Assembly: GCA_028875075.1 (NCBI GenBank)
Contig: JAPPGF010000016.1
Location: 1-42,585, forward strand
Reading direction: 5' to 3'
DNA: 42,585 bases
Source of the DNA: Gemmatimonadota bacterium
GTDB lineage: Bacteria; Gemmatimonadota; Gemmatimonadetes; Longimicrobiales; Gaopeijiaceae
A program made the translations under genes and the position numbers. Positions within the stretch are counted from its first letter, which is position 1; each line of letters opens with the position of its first letter. Shown here piece by piece: positions 1 through 8,046 of this stretch. The notes under the pieces were generated by a model. That model made no database searches. It saw only the letters and a program-made list of their open reading frames with translations, and was not told the DNA's origin.

Positions 1-55
<55 letters not shown>

Positions 56-77
56 CTCGCTGTCGACAGTCATCATG

Positions 78-103
78 GGCCCGTTCGGTGAACCGAACGG
101 GCC
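78..103 (+). terminator. hairpin terminator after tRNA-Ile
   Basis: A perfect 12-bp inverted repeat pairs 78-89 with 92-103, leaving only GA between the arms (in practice an 11-bp stem with a TGAA tetraloop). It lies 23 bases after the tRNA. The downstream bases TCCTCT are only moderately T-rich. The position and stem strength fit a transcription terminator. Confidence 0.65.
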
Positions 104-272
104 TCCTCTGGCTGTGGCATCGGGCTCACGGCCGAGCGGTCGGTGTCAGTCGGGCGTCACTCGGAATCATTTCATTGCCTACTACCGACGTTTGTCTGCC
201 TATCGTCGGGGCTGATGATTCAAACCGGCACCAGCCCGCATGGGCAGGTCTCCGCCCCCACGTCCCACTACA

Positions 273-312
273 CTTAATGGCCAGCTCTACTGCCTAATGG
301 CCAGCGCCACTG
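273..312 (+). repeat. imperfect 20-bp tandem duplication
   Basis: Two adjacent 20-base units (273-292 and 293-312) match at 17 of 20 positions. Each contains TAATGGCCAGC, so an ATG recurs at 277 and 297. The second ATG opens the signal-peptide-like reading frame of the adjoining relic. This looks like a small slippage duplication at the 5' end of the dead gene. Confidence 0.6.
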
Positions 313-570
313 CGCTTGGTCCGAGCGCCCTGCTGCGCGCTCTGCTCATCGTGGCAGCCTCGGCTGTAGCCCCGTCTGCGGCTACGTCGCTAGCGGCCCA
401 GGATTCGGCCGGCGGCCTGTGCTGGTGGCCGGCAACCTTGACGACGCTGCTCGCCCCCATTGGAGCGCCGTGCGCGCCATGGCTCTCATCCACATCGATG
501 GGCGTATCGACGAGACCGTCTGGGCGACGGCGCCGGTGATCGATCGCTTCGTCCAGCAGCCGCCTTCAAG
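297..570 (+). pseudogene. frameshifted remnant of a secreted DUF5916/CBM9-like protein
   Basis: From ATG 297 one frame encodes a convincing Sec signal peptide: a long Ala/Leu/Val core ending near SLAAQDSAG. That frame then loses sense at about 405-420. Another forward frame continues with HWSAVRAMALIHIDGRIDE (about 458-514) followed by TVWATAPVIDRFVQQ, ending near 560. The pattern 'IDGR-DE-W--A----F-Q' is the start of the CBM9-like N-terminal domain of DUF5916 outer-membrane-associated proteins, which usually follows directly after a signal peptide. After FVQQ no homologous sequence is recognisable in any frame, and stops follow quickly. A full-length member is several hundred residues, so this is a 5' stub with at least one indel. 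The family call rests on motif memory only. Confidence 0.55.
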
Positions 571-750
571 GTCACGAGGCTGCTTCCCTTCTGAGCCTGG
601 CCCGGCCGCCGTGCGCCGGAGACATCGTCAGGGCGCGGAGTTCTCCTTGCTGGCCCGCGGAGCTCGCCTCTAGCTTTCGAGCCTAGGGCTCGCCCTCCAT
701 GCTTCCGACGTAGCGTGACGATCCGGACTCCAACCCCCGCAGGAGGCGTT

Positions 751-1875
751 ATGCTTCGCAAGTCGGCAATGGTGACCTGCGTGGTGCTCCCCGTCGTGGC
801 CGCGGCCCTGCCCGCTGCTCCTGACGCCCGGGCACAAGAGTACCAGCTCGTACCTAGCTGGCCGAACTTCCCGGAAGGGATGTTCTTCGGCACGGACGGG
901 GGCTTCGCGGACCCCGCGGCCCGCGAAGCGGCTGCGCAAAGGCGCCGCGAGGCCATGGCGGCCGGCGGCCAGGAGCCGACACCGCTGCCCGCAGAGCCTG
1001 GACCGCAGGTCTACGGGACGGGCGTCTCCGGGATCGCGATCGACAACGAGGACCAGATCTACGTCTTCAATCGAGGTGTTCAAACCATCTTGGTCTTCGA
1101 CCGGGAGGGCGACTTCGTGCGCGGCGGTGGCGAGCGGGACATGCAGGGCGAACAGGTGATGGGCGGCTGGCTCCATTCGGGAGAGGTGGATTGGGAGGGA
1201 AATGTCTGGGTTGTCGAACGCAGAAACCAGCGCATCCTCAAGTTCGAGCCCACGCTGGAGAGAGTCGTGATGCAGTTGGGCACGACCGGAGAGGCGGGAA
1301 ACGACGCCACACACTTCAGTGATCCATCGGGCATCTCGATTCTGCGCAACGGCAACATCGTCGTGACGGACGGCTACGGAAACAATCGTGTGGTGCTGTT
1401 TTCGCCCGAGGGCCGATTCATCAGACAGGTCGGGTTAGGGGCGGGTGGATCGGACGATGTCGGCACGGGACCCGGGGAGTTCGACCTGCCTCACCAAGCG
1501 GCCCTCGACGCCGACGACAACATCTATGTCGTCGATCGTGAGAACCGGCGGATCCAGGTCTTCGACAAGGACTTGAACTATATGCGCGAGTTCGCGAACG
1601 AAGGATGGAACCCCTGGGACATAGCGATCTCACGCGAGGGAGACGATGGGTTCGGATACATTGCGGATCATGCCACGGAGGAAGTCCACAAGATCCAGCT
1701 GTCCGACGGCAAGATCCTGGCGACGTGGGGGAAACGGGGTCTCGGTCCAGGTGAATTCGACTGGGTGCACGGGATGGCGGTGGATTCCCGCGGCGCGGTT
1801 TACGCGGCCGACACCTATGGGCAGCGGGTCCAGAAATTCGTCCCCGTACCGGGGTCCGAGACCACGAACCGGTAG
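751..1875 (+). CDS. secreted six-bladed beta-propeller (NHL repeat) protein, PAL-like
   Basis: A predicted 374-residue exported protein. ATG 751 is chosen because AGGAGG lies at 741-746, four bases upstream; an in-frame start at 715 exists but has no such site. Residues 1-28 form a Sec signal peptide ending ARAQ. The rest consists of NHL-type blades with recurring 'G(I/M)A(I/V)D--(D/G)-(I/V)Y(V/A)-D' cores, for example VSGIAIDNEDQIYVFNRG, HQAALDADDNIYVVDREN and HGMAVDSRGAVYAADTYG. The motif HSGEVDWEGNVWVVERRNQR resembles blades of peptidyl-alpha-hydroxyglycine alpha-amidating lyase. The enzymatic role is unproven, since many NHL propellers only bind ligands. The gene appears monocistronic, with a hairpin at 1997-2026 downstream and a converging gene beyond. 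Confidence 0.85.
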   Translation: MLRKSAMVTCVVLPVVAAALPAAPDARAQEYQLVPSWPNFPEGMFFGTDGGFADPAAREAAAQRRREAMAAGGQEPTPLPAEPGPQVYGTGVSGIAIDNEDQIYVFNRGVQTILVFDREGDFVRGGGERDMQGEQVMGGWLHSGEVDWEGNVWVVERRNQRILKFEPTLERVVMQLGTTGEAGNDATHFSDPSGISILRNGNIVVTDGYGNNRVVLFSPEGRFIRQVGLGAGGSDDVGTGPGEFDLPHQAALDADDNIYVVDRENRRIQVFDKDLNYMREFANEGWNPWDIAISREGDDGFGYIADHATEEVHKIQLSDGKILATWGKRGLGPGEFDWVHGMAVDSRGAVYAADTYGQRVQKFVPVPGSETTNR

Positions 1876-1996
1876 GCACCGCACAGGGACTGCCGTAGCC
1901 GGGACGGCCGAACCGGAGGGCACCGCTATTCGAGGGGGTCTACCAGAGCGAGACCGGTACGATTCCCTGAGCTTTTCTTAGGGTCCCGTGAACCGT

Positions 1997-2026
1997 GGCG
2001 GCGGGGGTAGCCCTATACCCGCCGCC
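1997..2026. terminator. bidirectional hairpin between converging genes
   Basis: A 9-bp G+C stem pairs 1997-2005 with 2018-2026, and the inner bases can pair further. It is followed by GTCTCTCTT on the plus strand. It sits between the plus-strand propeller gene and the minus-strand HupE-like gene, where a shared terminator is expected. Confidence 0.6.
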
Positions 2027-2075
2027 GTCTCTCTTGGGTGCGACTACTTCCGCAGGGCACCAAGCTCTGGCGCTG

Positions 2076-3215
2076 CTAGCCCGCTACGCGTGTGACGGTC
2101 CAGTACAAGCCGATTGCTGCGATCATCACCGAGAGTGGCACGACCGCGCGTTGCCGGTACCACTCACGGTGTCTGATCCATCCGACGCTCAGGAACATGA
2201 GCGCGATCACGGCCAGCTGGCCGCCTTCGACACCCACGTTGAAGCCGAGCAATGCCGTGACCCTTTCGGTCGCCGGGAGGCCGAGGTCGCCCAGCACTCC
2301 CGCGAAACCCATCCCGTGCAGCAGGCCAAAGGCGAAGACCAGCCCTATGCGCCATGGCCGCAGCTTCGAAGTCACGAGGTTCTCGATGGACACGTAGACG
2401 ATCGACAGCGCGATCAGTGGCTCGACGACGACAGAGGGCAGTGAGAGGACGCCAAAAATGGTCATCGCCAACGTGATCGTGTGTGCGACGGTGAAAGTGG
2501 TGACCTGTACGAGGATCGGCCGGAGTTGCGTGCTGAGCAGGTAGATGCCCATCACGAAAAGAATATGGTCGAGACCCCGGGGCAGGATGTGCGTGAAGCC
2601 GAGGTTCAGGTAGTTGCGGACGACCTCCCACCGTGTGGGAGCCGTGATATCGGTGATCTCGAACCGGTCGCTCTCCAGGTCCCCTTGTATCCAGTGGGTG
2701 ATCAGCCTGCCGTCGCTGCCGGTGAGCAGCATCGGGTAGGGATCGACCACCAAGCCGTATGCCCAGCTGAAAGACGTCGTGCCCTCGGGGATGACGCCCC
2801 GGAGCCTCATCGTGCCCGCCTCCGGGGCGGACGGGCTGTCCGGCCCCTCGGGCGGCACGTACTCGGGCTCGATCTGAAGTCGGCGACCGTCGAAGAAGAC
2901 CCAAACCCATCGCGCGAACACGGGCTGGAGTTCGGCGAGTCGGCGATCGCGCGCGTCCGCTTCGAGGCGACCCGAGATCGGCTCGCCGGAGAGCGACTCC
3001 AAACGCTCGAGCAACCACGTCGGGGCGTTGCGGATGTCGATCTGGAATGTGCCGTCGCTGTTGAACGTGACGGCGACCTGGGTCCGCTCGAGATCGTGAG
3101 CGGGAACCGTTGTGGCGGCGGGGACGCCCGGTGCAGTTACCAGCGCCGAGAGAGCGAGAAACCCTGAGCAGTACGGACTCATCCGGGGGAGGCTAGCGCC
3201 AGGGGATTGAGCCAC
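2076..3215 (-). CDS. HupE/UreJ-like integral membrane protein
   Basis: Predicted protein of about 379 residues. An extracytoplasmic beta-rich N-terminal half is followed by about six membrane helices from roughly residue 190. Family-type motifs include GFTHILPRGLDHILFVMG, TFTVAHTITLAM and FGLLHGMGFAGVLGDLG. The conserved His residues in and near the helices are typical of the HupE/UreJ_2 family (metal-related or unknown role; HupE itself is linked to nickel uptake). GTG 3215 is preferred because GAGG lies nine bases upstream on the minus strand and it adds an Arg to the signal-peptide n-region. ATG 3182 (368 aa) is the alternative but lacks a visible ribosome-binding site. No hydrogenase, urease or nickel gene is nearby, so the substrate is unknown. 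Confidence 0.8.
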   Translation of the reverse strand: MAQSPGASLPRMSPYCSGFLALSALVTAPGVPAATTVPAHDLERTQVAVTFNSDGTFQIDIRNAPTWLLERLESLSGEPISGRLEADARDRRLAELQPVFARWVWVFFDGRRLQIEPEYVPPEGPDSPSAPEAGTMRLRGVIPEGTTSFSWAYGLVVDPYPMLLTGSDGRLITHWIQGDLESDRFEITDITAPTRWEVVRNYLNLGFTHILPRGLDHILFVMGIYLLSTQLRPILVQVTTFTVAHTITLAMTIFGVLSLPSVVVEPLIALSIVYVSIENLVTSKLRPWRIGLVFAFGLLHGMGFAGVLGDLGLPATERVTALLGFNVGVEGGQLAVIALMFLSVGWIRHREWYRQRAVVPLSVMIAAIGLYWTVTRVAG

Positions 3216-3281
3216 ACAAGCAGACCTCGGCACTTGCCCTGAAGTGCCCGCGCTGGAACCGGGCCCGGTGGGCGACGTATC

Positions 3282-3287
3282 TATACT
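3282..3287 (+). promoter_or_regulatory. candidate -10 element in a divergent intergenic region
   Basis: TATACT at 3282-3287 is an A+T island in a G+C-rich divergent gap and matches five of six bases of TATAAT. No good -35 box is seen 16-18 bases upstream. The same island reads TAGTAT on the other strand, so it could also serve the minus-strand HupE-like gene. Confidence 0.3.
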
Positions 3288-3361
3288 AGTGTGGACGTGA
3301 GCTTCCAGCGCGGACACGCGTTGTCCGGGCGGAAGCACCAACCTGAGCAGGACGGTGCCCC

Positions 3362-4099
3362 GTGGCACGCCCAGTCGGACGTTTCTCTGTGACCTGTGCC
3401 GTTGCGACTCTCGTGGCGCTCTGCGAGACCGCAATCTGGTCAGCCCCGCCTTTGTCGGCCCAGGAAGAGGCTCCGCTTCAGGGCTTCGTCGTCGACGAGC
3501 TGACCGGGGAGGTCATCACTTCGGCCCACGTGAGCATCGTAGGCACCGAGATGGATACTCGGACCGACGCGGCGGGGACGTTCGCGTTCGCTGACCCGCC
3601 TCAGGGTGAAATCTCAATCCGGGTGCAAGCGGACGGCTATCCGACGCTGGTGGACAACGTCGAAGTGAGGCCCGACGAAGTCGTGTTCATGCATTTTCTG
3701 CTCCCACAGGTGCAGGTCATGTTCGGTGAACTCCTCGTAGTGGGCAGGGCCAGTCGGGACAACAACCTGCGCTATAGCGAAGCGCAGACGGCGGCCGACC
3801 TTCTGAGCCGACAGGTTCCCGGCTCCGTCAGCGTCCAAGGCATGGTGGGGAAGAACGACGGGATCATCCTGCTGCGTGGCGTGAACTCGATCAGCCTGAG
3901 CAGCGAGCCGGTCGTACTGCTGGATGGGATCCGATTGAGCGGGGGTTTGGGGGACGCCATGGACGCCCTCAGTAGAATCCCTGCTGAGCACGTTCACCGG
4001 CTAAGGGTCTTGCGAGGGCCTGCTGCGGCCTTCATCCAGGGTGCCGCGAACGGCGTGGTCATGGTAGAGACCAGGTCCGGTTACGACGGACGTCGGTAA
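3362..4099 (+). CDS. secreted carboxypeptidase-regulatory-like + TonB-plug-like protein, no barrel
   Basis: Predicted 245-residue exported protein starting at GTG 3362. The signal peptide (residues 1-33) ends near PLSAQ. Residues about 37-115 form a CarboxypepD_reg-like beta-sandwich, with LQGFVVDELTGEVITSAHVS, TDAAGTFAFADPP and a DGYPTLVDNVEV stretch. Residues about 120-240 look like a TonB-receptor plug: GELLVVGRASR, LLSRQVPGSVSVQGM, IILLRGVNS, PVVLLDGIRL, IPAEHVHRLRVLRGPAAA and GAANGVVMVET. A true SusC/TonB receptor would continue with a barrel of about 600-800 residues, but here a stop follows. Two related plug-like ORFs follow directly. The function is unknown; a periplasmic binding or regulatory role is only a guess. 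Confidence 0.8.
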   Translation: MARPVGRFSVTCAVATLVALCETAIWSAPPLSAQEEAPLQGFVVDELTGEVITSAHVSIVGTEMDTRTDAAGTFAFADPPQGEISIRVQADGYPTLVDNVEVRPDEVVFMHFLLPQVQVMFGELLVVGRASRDNNLRYSEAQTAADLLSRQVPGSVSVQGMVGKNDGIILLRGVNSISLSSEPVVLLDGIRLSGGLGDAMDALSRIPAEHVHRLRVLRGPAAAFIQGAANGVVMVETRSGYDGRR

Positions 4100-4248
4100 G
4101 TCGACAAGGGTAGGACTTGATCACGCCGTGCCGCGGACATTCGGCTGGAGGGCTTGAGGGCCGGGCGGATCACGGCCCGTGACGGGGCCTTCGCGCGTGC
4201 GCTGCGTTCGTCGACACCTTACACCTCGCGCCGGGCCGCCCCCTCCAA

Positions 4249-4698
4249 GTGCGGGCACCGGTCGCGACCGCGCCGGTCCCGGTCGAGGGAATAGAGGTTA
4301 CCGTGAGGAGCGGCCTCTGGTTGCGCCGACGCTCGGATCTGCACGGGCGCATGAGCCGGGGGATCGGCCACTTCATTACCAGGACTCAGATCGTGGACCG
4401 TGGCAGTCGGCCGGTCAGCTCGCTGCTGGGGTCGGTCCCGGGAGTCGGTATCGAACGTGTCGTTGTCGCGGGCCGGCACGTCTTCTGTCCCGTGATCCGA
4501 GGCGCGGCGATCCCCGCATTGTACGTCGATGGCGCCCGGGCAAGCCTTGAGTCCGGGCTCGGCTACGGAATCGACGCGTTTCGGTCGAACGAGATCGACA
4601 TCATTGAAATCTACTCGGGCCCTGCCCGTGCCCCGATCGGATTGCCGGGTTCTTGCTCCGGGTGCGGTGTCATCCACATATGGACCCGGTCGCCCTAG
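4249..4698 (+). CDS. TonB-plug-like protein, apparently 5'-truncated
   Basis: The second plug-like ORF encodes up to 149 residues from GTG 4249. GTG 4303 has a better ribosome-binding site (GAGG five bases upstream). Residues about 37-145 carry the plug signature: GIGHFITRTQI, PVSSLLGSVPGVGIERV, IPALYVDGARA, SNEIDIIEIYSGPARAP and a closing GVIHIWTR. Neither start provides a signal peptide. In-frame sequence upstream of GTG 4249 back to TGA 4180 still reads like family sequence (LHLAPGRPLQVR) but has no start codon. The N-terminal signal and regulatory-like domain therefore seem lost, making this probably a decaying copy, though the remaining frame is intact. A Cys pair (SCSGC) sits near the C-terminus. 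Confidence 0.55.
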   Translation: MRAPVATAPVPVEGIEVTVRSGLWLRRRSDLHGRMSRGIGHFITRTQIVDRGSRPVSSLLGSVPGVGIERVVVAGRHVFCPVIRGAAIPALYVDGARASLESGLGYGIDAFRSNEIDIIEIYSGPARAPIGLPGSCSGCGVIHIWTRSP

Positions 4699-4753
4699 GT
4701 GCCGGGGGACGGCCCGAAGGAGCCTGGGTGTGCCCTTCGACCTAGGAGGTCCG

Positions 4754-5167
4754 ATGCGCTTCCTGTTGGGGACTTTGTTCATCGCCGTCGTTCTGTCCGA
4801 CTGCGGCGGGATGGCAACGACTGCCGGGGGCGGGAACTCCGATCAGATCACCAGTGAACTGCTTCGTGCCGCGGATTCGGAGGGTCTGACGGTCTACCAG
4901 CTCGTCGAACGCCATCGCCCTCGATGGTTGAGGGCCAGCCGGGGTTTCCCCTCGTTGGGTGGAGCGGCGGGCGGCAACACGCTGGCGGCTCCTGTGCGTG
5001 TCGTGCTTGACGGACTCCCGTACGGAGAGATCGACGACCTACGGCGGCTCAATGTCACGGAGGTCGAAGATCTCGAGTACATGAGCGCTTCCGACGCGAC
5101 AACGCGATTCGGGACCGGTTACATGGGCGGAGCCATTCTCGTTCGTACTCGCCGACAGGTGCGGTGA
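4754..5167 (+). CDS. small lipoprotein-like TonB-plug-domain protein
   Basis: Predicted 137-residue protein. ATG 4754 is fixed by AGGAGGT at 4744-4750. The hydrophobic N-terminus MRFLLGTLFIAVVLSDCGG resembles a lipoprotein signal, although Asp just before the Cys is unusual for a lipobox. The rest is a compact plug-like domain: ITSELLRAADSEGLTVYQLV, HRPRWLRA, VRVVLDGLPYGEIDDLRRL, VTEVEDLEYMSASDATTRFG and a closing GGAILVRTRR. Short exported proteins of this type recur in Gemmatimonadota-like genomes (family memory) and have no assigned function. It follows the two other plug-like ORFs, with a 55-base gap from the nearer one. Confidence 0.75.
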   Translation: MRFLLGTLFIAVVLSDCGGMATTAGGGNSDQITSELLRAADSEGLTVYQLVERHRPRWLRASRGFPSLGGAAGGNTLAAPVRVVLDGLPYGEIDDLRRLNVTEVEDLEYMSASDATTRFGTGYMGGAILVRTRRQVR

Positions 5168-5398
5168 GAGGAGTGCCTCCCCGCCCGGTCGACGTTCCGC
5201 CCCGGGGCACGACTCGCTGCTACTCCGGGGGGCGGATGGTATTGAAGCCGCGAACGCGCGGGTCCGGGACCCCGGTGTCGAATGCACTAGGCAGAGGGTG
5301 CTCCCATGAAAGCTCAAGGATACAGTTCGTGGTCGGAGGTGGCGGGTTGGCTGGCGCCCGTATCTGCCTGAATCAGGACATGGTCGCCGCCCGCAGGC

Positions 5399-5608
5399 AT
5401 GGGTGACGACGCCCGACGGATCGAGGACCTGCAGAATGCAGATCAGCCGATGCCGATCCAGCACCACCACATCCACTACAACGTGCCGAGCTCCGCGATC
5501 GCCGACGCTCATGAGTCGTACAACGACGTGTTCGGCGCGATTCCGGGAATGCGTGGGCGGTTTGACGCGGCCGACATCCCGGGCGTTAACCTGACGTTCT
5601 CCGGCTGA
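5399..5608 (+). pseudogene. truncated VOC (glyoxalase-fold) protein remnant
   Basis: This 69-residue frame contains PMPIQHHHIHYNVPSSAIAD followed by FGAIPGMRGRFDAADIPG and NLTFSG. The 'H-H--V' strand and 'FGA-PG-R--F-AAD-PG-NLTF' pattern match the second module of vicinal-oxygen-chelate family proteins. Such proteins normally continue for another 60-100 residues with the remaining metal ligands, but here TGA follows NLTFSG at once. Upstream the frame closes at TGA 5369, so the N-terminal module is also missing. No convincing ribosome-binding site precedes ATG 5399. It is probably an inactive fragment. It could be a small real protein, but the loss of both flanks argues against that. Confidence 0.5.
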
Positions 5609-5972
5609 GGCCATCGCTCGCGCGCAGCGCAGCTCGGCGCGCCACATGGACCGACCCGACGCAGAGCACTTGAGCTACGATCCGAGCGCGACCGTATTGA
5701 TCGCCGGGCCGGTCTCGGTGACTCGTGGCGAGGAGGCCACCGCGCGGACCACTGCACGGCGGCCAGGCTGTCCGTGGGCCTCCCTTGCGGCCGACCCGGG
5801 CTCGGGCTCAGCAAAGCGTGGTGACGCCTCAAACCGGCTGTCCCGGGCTCCCCGGGACGGCCCTTGGCGCGAGCCCGCGACGACCGGGCGCGCGGCCGGC
5901 CCCGGCCGAGTTAGCAACCCGATCTCCATCGCCGCCTTTCCGGAACCGTGAGCGGCGGGGATCGCTCCGGCC
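5609..5972. other. intergenic stretch with no recognisable gene
   Basis: The 364 bases between the VOC relic and the stop of mmsA hold only short overlapping frames of biased composition, without ribosome-binding sites or recognisable motifs. One strong hairpin (5836-5862) is present. The region may contain further worn-out remains of the VOC gene or simply spacer. Confidence 0.5.
5836..5862. terminator. strong hairpin, possible terminator downstream of mmsA
   Basis: A 12-bp stem pairs 5836-5847 with 5851-5862, with one T-G wobble and loop CTC. It lies about 110 bases beyond the stop of the minus-strand mmsA. No T-run flanks it on either strand, so the assignment as terminator is tentative. 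Confidence 0.35.
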
Positions 5973-7472
5973 TTAGTCCATGGTGGGCATCACGAAGTCG
6001 GCTCCCGCTCGAATGCCGGTCGGCCAGCGCGTCGTGATGGTCTTCAGCTTTGTGTAGAAGCGCACGCCCTCGGGCCCATGCATGTGGTGGTCACCGAAGA
6101 GGGAGTTTTTCCATCCACCGAAACTATGGAACGCCATCGGCACCGGGATCGGCACGTTCACGCCGACCATGCCGGCCTGGATCTCGGTGCCGAACGCGCG
6201 TGCGCTGTCGCCGTCCCGGGTGAAGATCGCGGTGCCGTTGCCGAATTCATGCGCATTGATGAGGTCGACGCCCTCGCGGTAGTCCTGTACGCGCACGATT
6301 CCCAGGACGGGTCCGAAGATCTCCTCCCTGTAGATGCGCATGTGGGGCTGGACGTTGTCGAACAGCGTCGGCCCCAGGTAGAAGCCGTTTGGTTCTTCCT
6401 TCGACTTGAAGTTGCGCCCGTCCACGACCAGCGCCGCGCCCTCCTCGACGCCGCGGTCGACGTAGCCCTTCACGCGTTCGCGGTGCTCGCCCGTCACCAA
6501 CGGTCCCATGTGGCTCTCCGGGTCCCTACCGGGGCCCACCCTCATGTGCGCGAGTCGCCTTGCGATGCTCTCGACGAGATGGTCCCCCACCGCATCTGTC
6601 ACCGCCACCGCGACCGAGATCGCCATACAGCGTTGGCCGGCGGAGCCGTAGGCCGCCCCGACGAGCGCATCGACCGTGCGTTCCATGTCGGCGTCGGGCA
6701 TGATGAGCATGTGGTTCTTGGCTCCGCCGAGCGCCTGCACGCGCTTACCGTTCTGAGCGCCTGTCGCGTACACGTAGCGCGCGATCGGGGTGGATCCGAC
6801 AAAGCTGACGGCCTGAACGTCGGGGTGCGTGAGGAGGCTGTCGACGGCCTCCTTGTCCCCGTGGACGACGTTGAACACGCCGTCCGGAAGACCTGCTTCC
6901 CCAAAGAGCTCTGCCAGCAGCAGCGACGCCGACGGATCTCGTTCGGACGGCTTTAGGATGAACGTGTTCCCGCAGGCGATGGCCACCGGGAACATCCACA
7001 TGGGTACCATCACGGGGAAGTTGAAAGGCGTGATCCCGGCGACCACGCCCAGCGGCTGGCGCAGCGAGTGGCTGTCGACGTTCGTGCCGACGTTCTCGCT
7101 GACCTCGCCCTTGAGGAGGTGAGGTCCCCCGCAGGCAAACTCCACCACTTCGATGCCGCGTATGACTTCGCCTGTCGCGTCGGACAGGGTCTTGCCGTGC
7201 TCGTCCGTGACCAGGGCGGCCAACTCCCGGGTGTGCGCCTCGACGAGTTCCTTGAACTTGTGAAGGATCCGGGCCCGTCGGAGGGGGGTGGCCGCGGACC
7301 ACTCGGGGAACGCCGCCTTGGCCGCCTCGACCGCCTTCCTGACCTCGTCTGTGGAGGCGAGCGGCACGCGGGATTTCACCTCCCCAGTAGCCGGGTTGAA
7401 CGCGTCGCTGAATCGGCCGCTCGTTCCGTCCGTGAGCCGGCCGTTCACGTAGTGCTTGAGAATCTCGTTCAC
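5973..7472 (-). CDS. mmsA: methylmalonate-semialdehyde dehydrogenase (CoA-acylating)
   Basis: A 499-residue aldehyde dehydrogenase that converts methylmalonate or malonate semialdehyde to propionyl-/acetyl-CoA in valine, beta-alanine and inositol breakdown; cytoplasmic. The MMSDH pattern is clear: [39 protein letters not shown] and catalytic Cys about 282 in [11 protein letters not shown]. The general-base Glu motif of ordinary ALDHs is replaced by [17 protein letters not shown], which is characteristic of the CoA-dependent family. GTG 7472 is chosen because GAAGG lies seven bases upstream and the protein then begins [11 protein letters not shown], typical for the family; ATG 7505 would add 11 residues. 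No other valine or inositol genes are adjacent. A promoter candidate lies just upstream. Confidence 0.95.
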   Translation of the reverse strand: MNEILKHYVNGRLTDGTSGRFSDAFNPATGEVKSRVPLASTDEVRKAVEAAKAAFPEWSAATPLRRARILHKFKELVEAHTRELAALVTDEHGKTLSDATGEVIRGIEVVEFACGGPHLLKGEVSENVGTNVDSHSLRQPLGVVAGITPFNFPVMVPMWMFPVAIACGNTFILKPSERDPSASLLLAELFGEAGLPDGVFNVVHGDKEAVDSLLTHPDVQAVSFVGSTPIARYVYATGAQNGKRVQALGGAKNHMLIMPDADMERTVDALVGAAYGSAGQRCMAISVAVAVTDAVGDHLVESIARRLAHMRVGPGRDPESHMGPLVTGEHRERVKGYVDRGVEEGAALVVDGRNFKSKEEPNGFYLGPTLFDNVQPHMRIYREEIFGPVLGIVRVQDYREGVDLINAHEFGNGTAIFTRDGDSARAFGTEIQAGMVGVNVPIPVPMAFHSFGGWKNSLFGDHHMHGPEGVRFYTKLKTITTRWPTGIRAGADFVMPTMD

Positions 7473-7507
7473 GACGATGCCTTCGGTTATGGGGAGGAAA
7501 ACCAATA

Positions 7508-7536
7508 AGAATAGCGCGCTCCGACGGGGGTTTCGA
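7508..7536 (-). promoter_or_regulatory. sigma-70-type promoter candidate for mmsA
   Basis: On the minus strand TCGAAA (7531-7536) is followed after exactly 17 bases by TATTCT (7508-7513). Each box matches four of six consensus bases with ideal spacing. Transcription would begin near 7500, leaving a short leader before GTG 7472. Confidence 0.5.
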
Positions 7537-8046
7537 GGCGCGGTGCTGTCCGGGGCCTGTGTGCACCGCTTAGCTGATCGAGGGGGGCTTCGACGGTCGT
7601 CGATTCTGCCGGCATCACTGATCGCCGGCCGACATGAGCTGATTCCGGACTCCGCCGCAGGCGCAGGAGTCTGGCACGCATTGCCTCACGGACGGGTATC
7701 CGTCCCACGTGTCCACCGAGTGCGTGACGCCGCCGCCGGGCGGGTTGCGCTGACCGCGAGCCGTCATGACCTGTCACGTCAAGAAATTCCAACGAGATCG
7801 GATATCGCCCGGCTCACGCGGCGGTGCGAGGGGCGTCGCGGGCCGACGCGTGGCCTGCTGGTGCGGTCGAGCGCGCTTGCGGACGGTCGGTGGCTCCGGC
7901 ATGGTGCGGCGGTCGTGGCTTCCAGAGGGGTTTTCCGTGGATAGCGTCACCTATCCTTTCGCCGGGGAGCGGCACAGTGCCCGAAAGGGTGTCGGTCGGC
8001 TCTCGCTTTCGTCTTCCGGGCGTGACTGCCGACCCCGGCTGAGCAC
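7537..8046. other. intergenic region between divergent mmsA and ruvB
   Basis: About 510 bases without a convincing gene: short frames on both strands lack ribosome-binding sites and family motifs. A 7-bp inverted repeat CCTTTCG/CGAAAGG (7955-7961 with 7982-7988) and a -10-like TATCCT (7952-7957) lie about 90 bases before ruvB and may belong to its leader or promoter. No matching -35 was found. Confidence 0.4.

Noticed and set aside
88-297. 69-residue ORF after the tRNA terminator
   Set aside because: Starts within the terminator hairpin, has no ribosome-binding site, and shows no recognisable motif.
678-692. palindrome CGAGCC-TAG-GGCTCG before the propeller gene
   Set aside because: Six pairs without a T-tract and within degenerate DNA; expected by chance at this G+C content.
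2481-3167. 228-residue plus-strand ORF
   Set aside because: Antisense to the HupE-like gene, whose membrane helices and motifs are clear.
7955-7988. inverted repeat CCTTTCG/CGAAAGG upstream of ruvB
   Set aside because: Only 7 bp with a 20-base loop. Could be an operator (for example for damage control) but does not match a known repressor box I can name.
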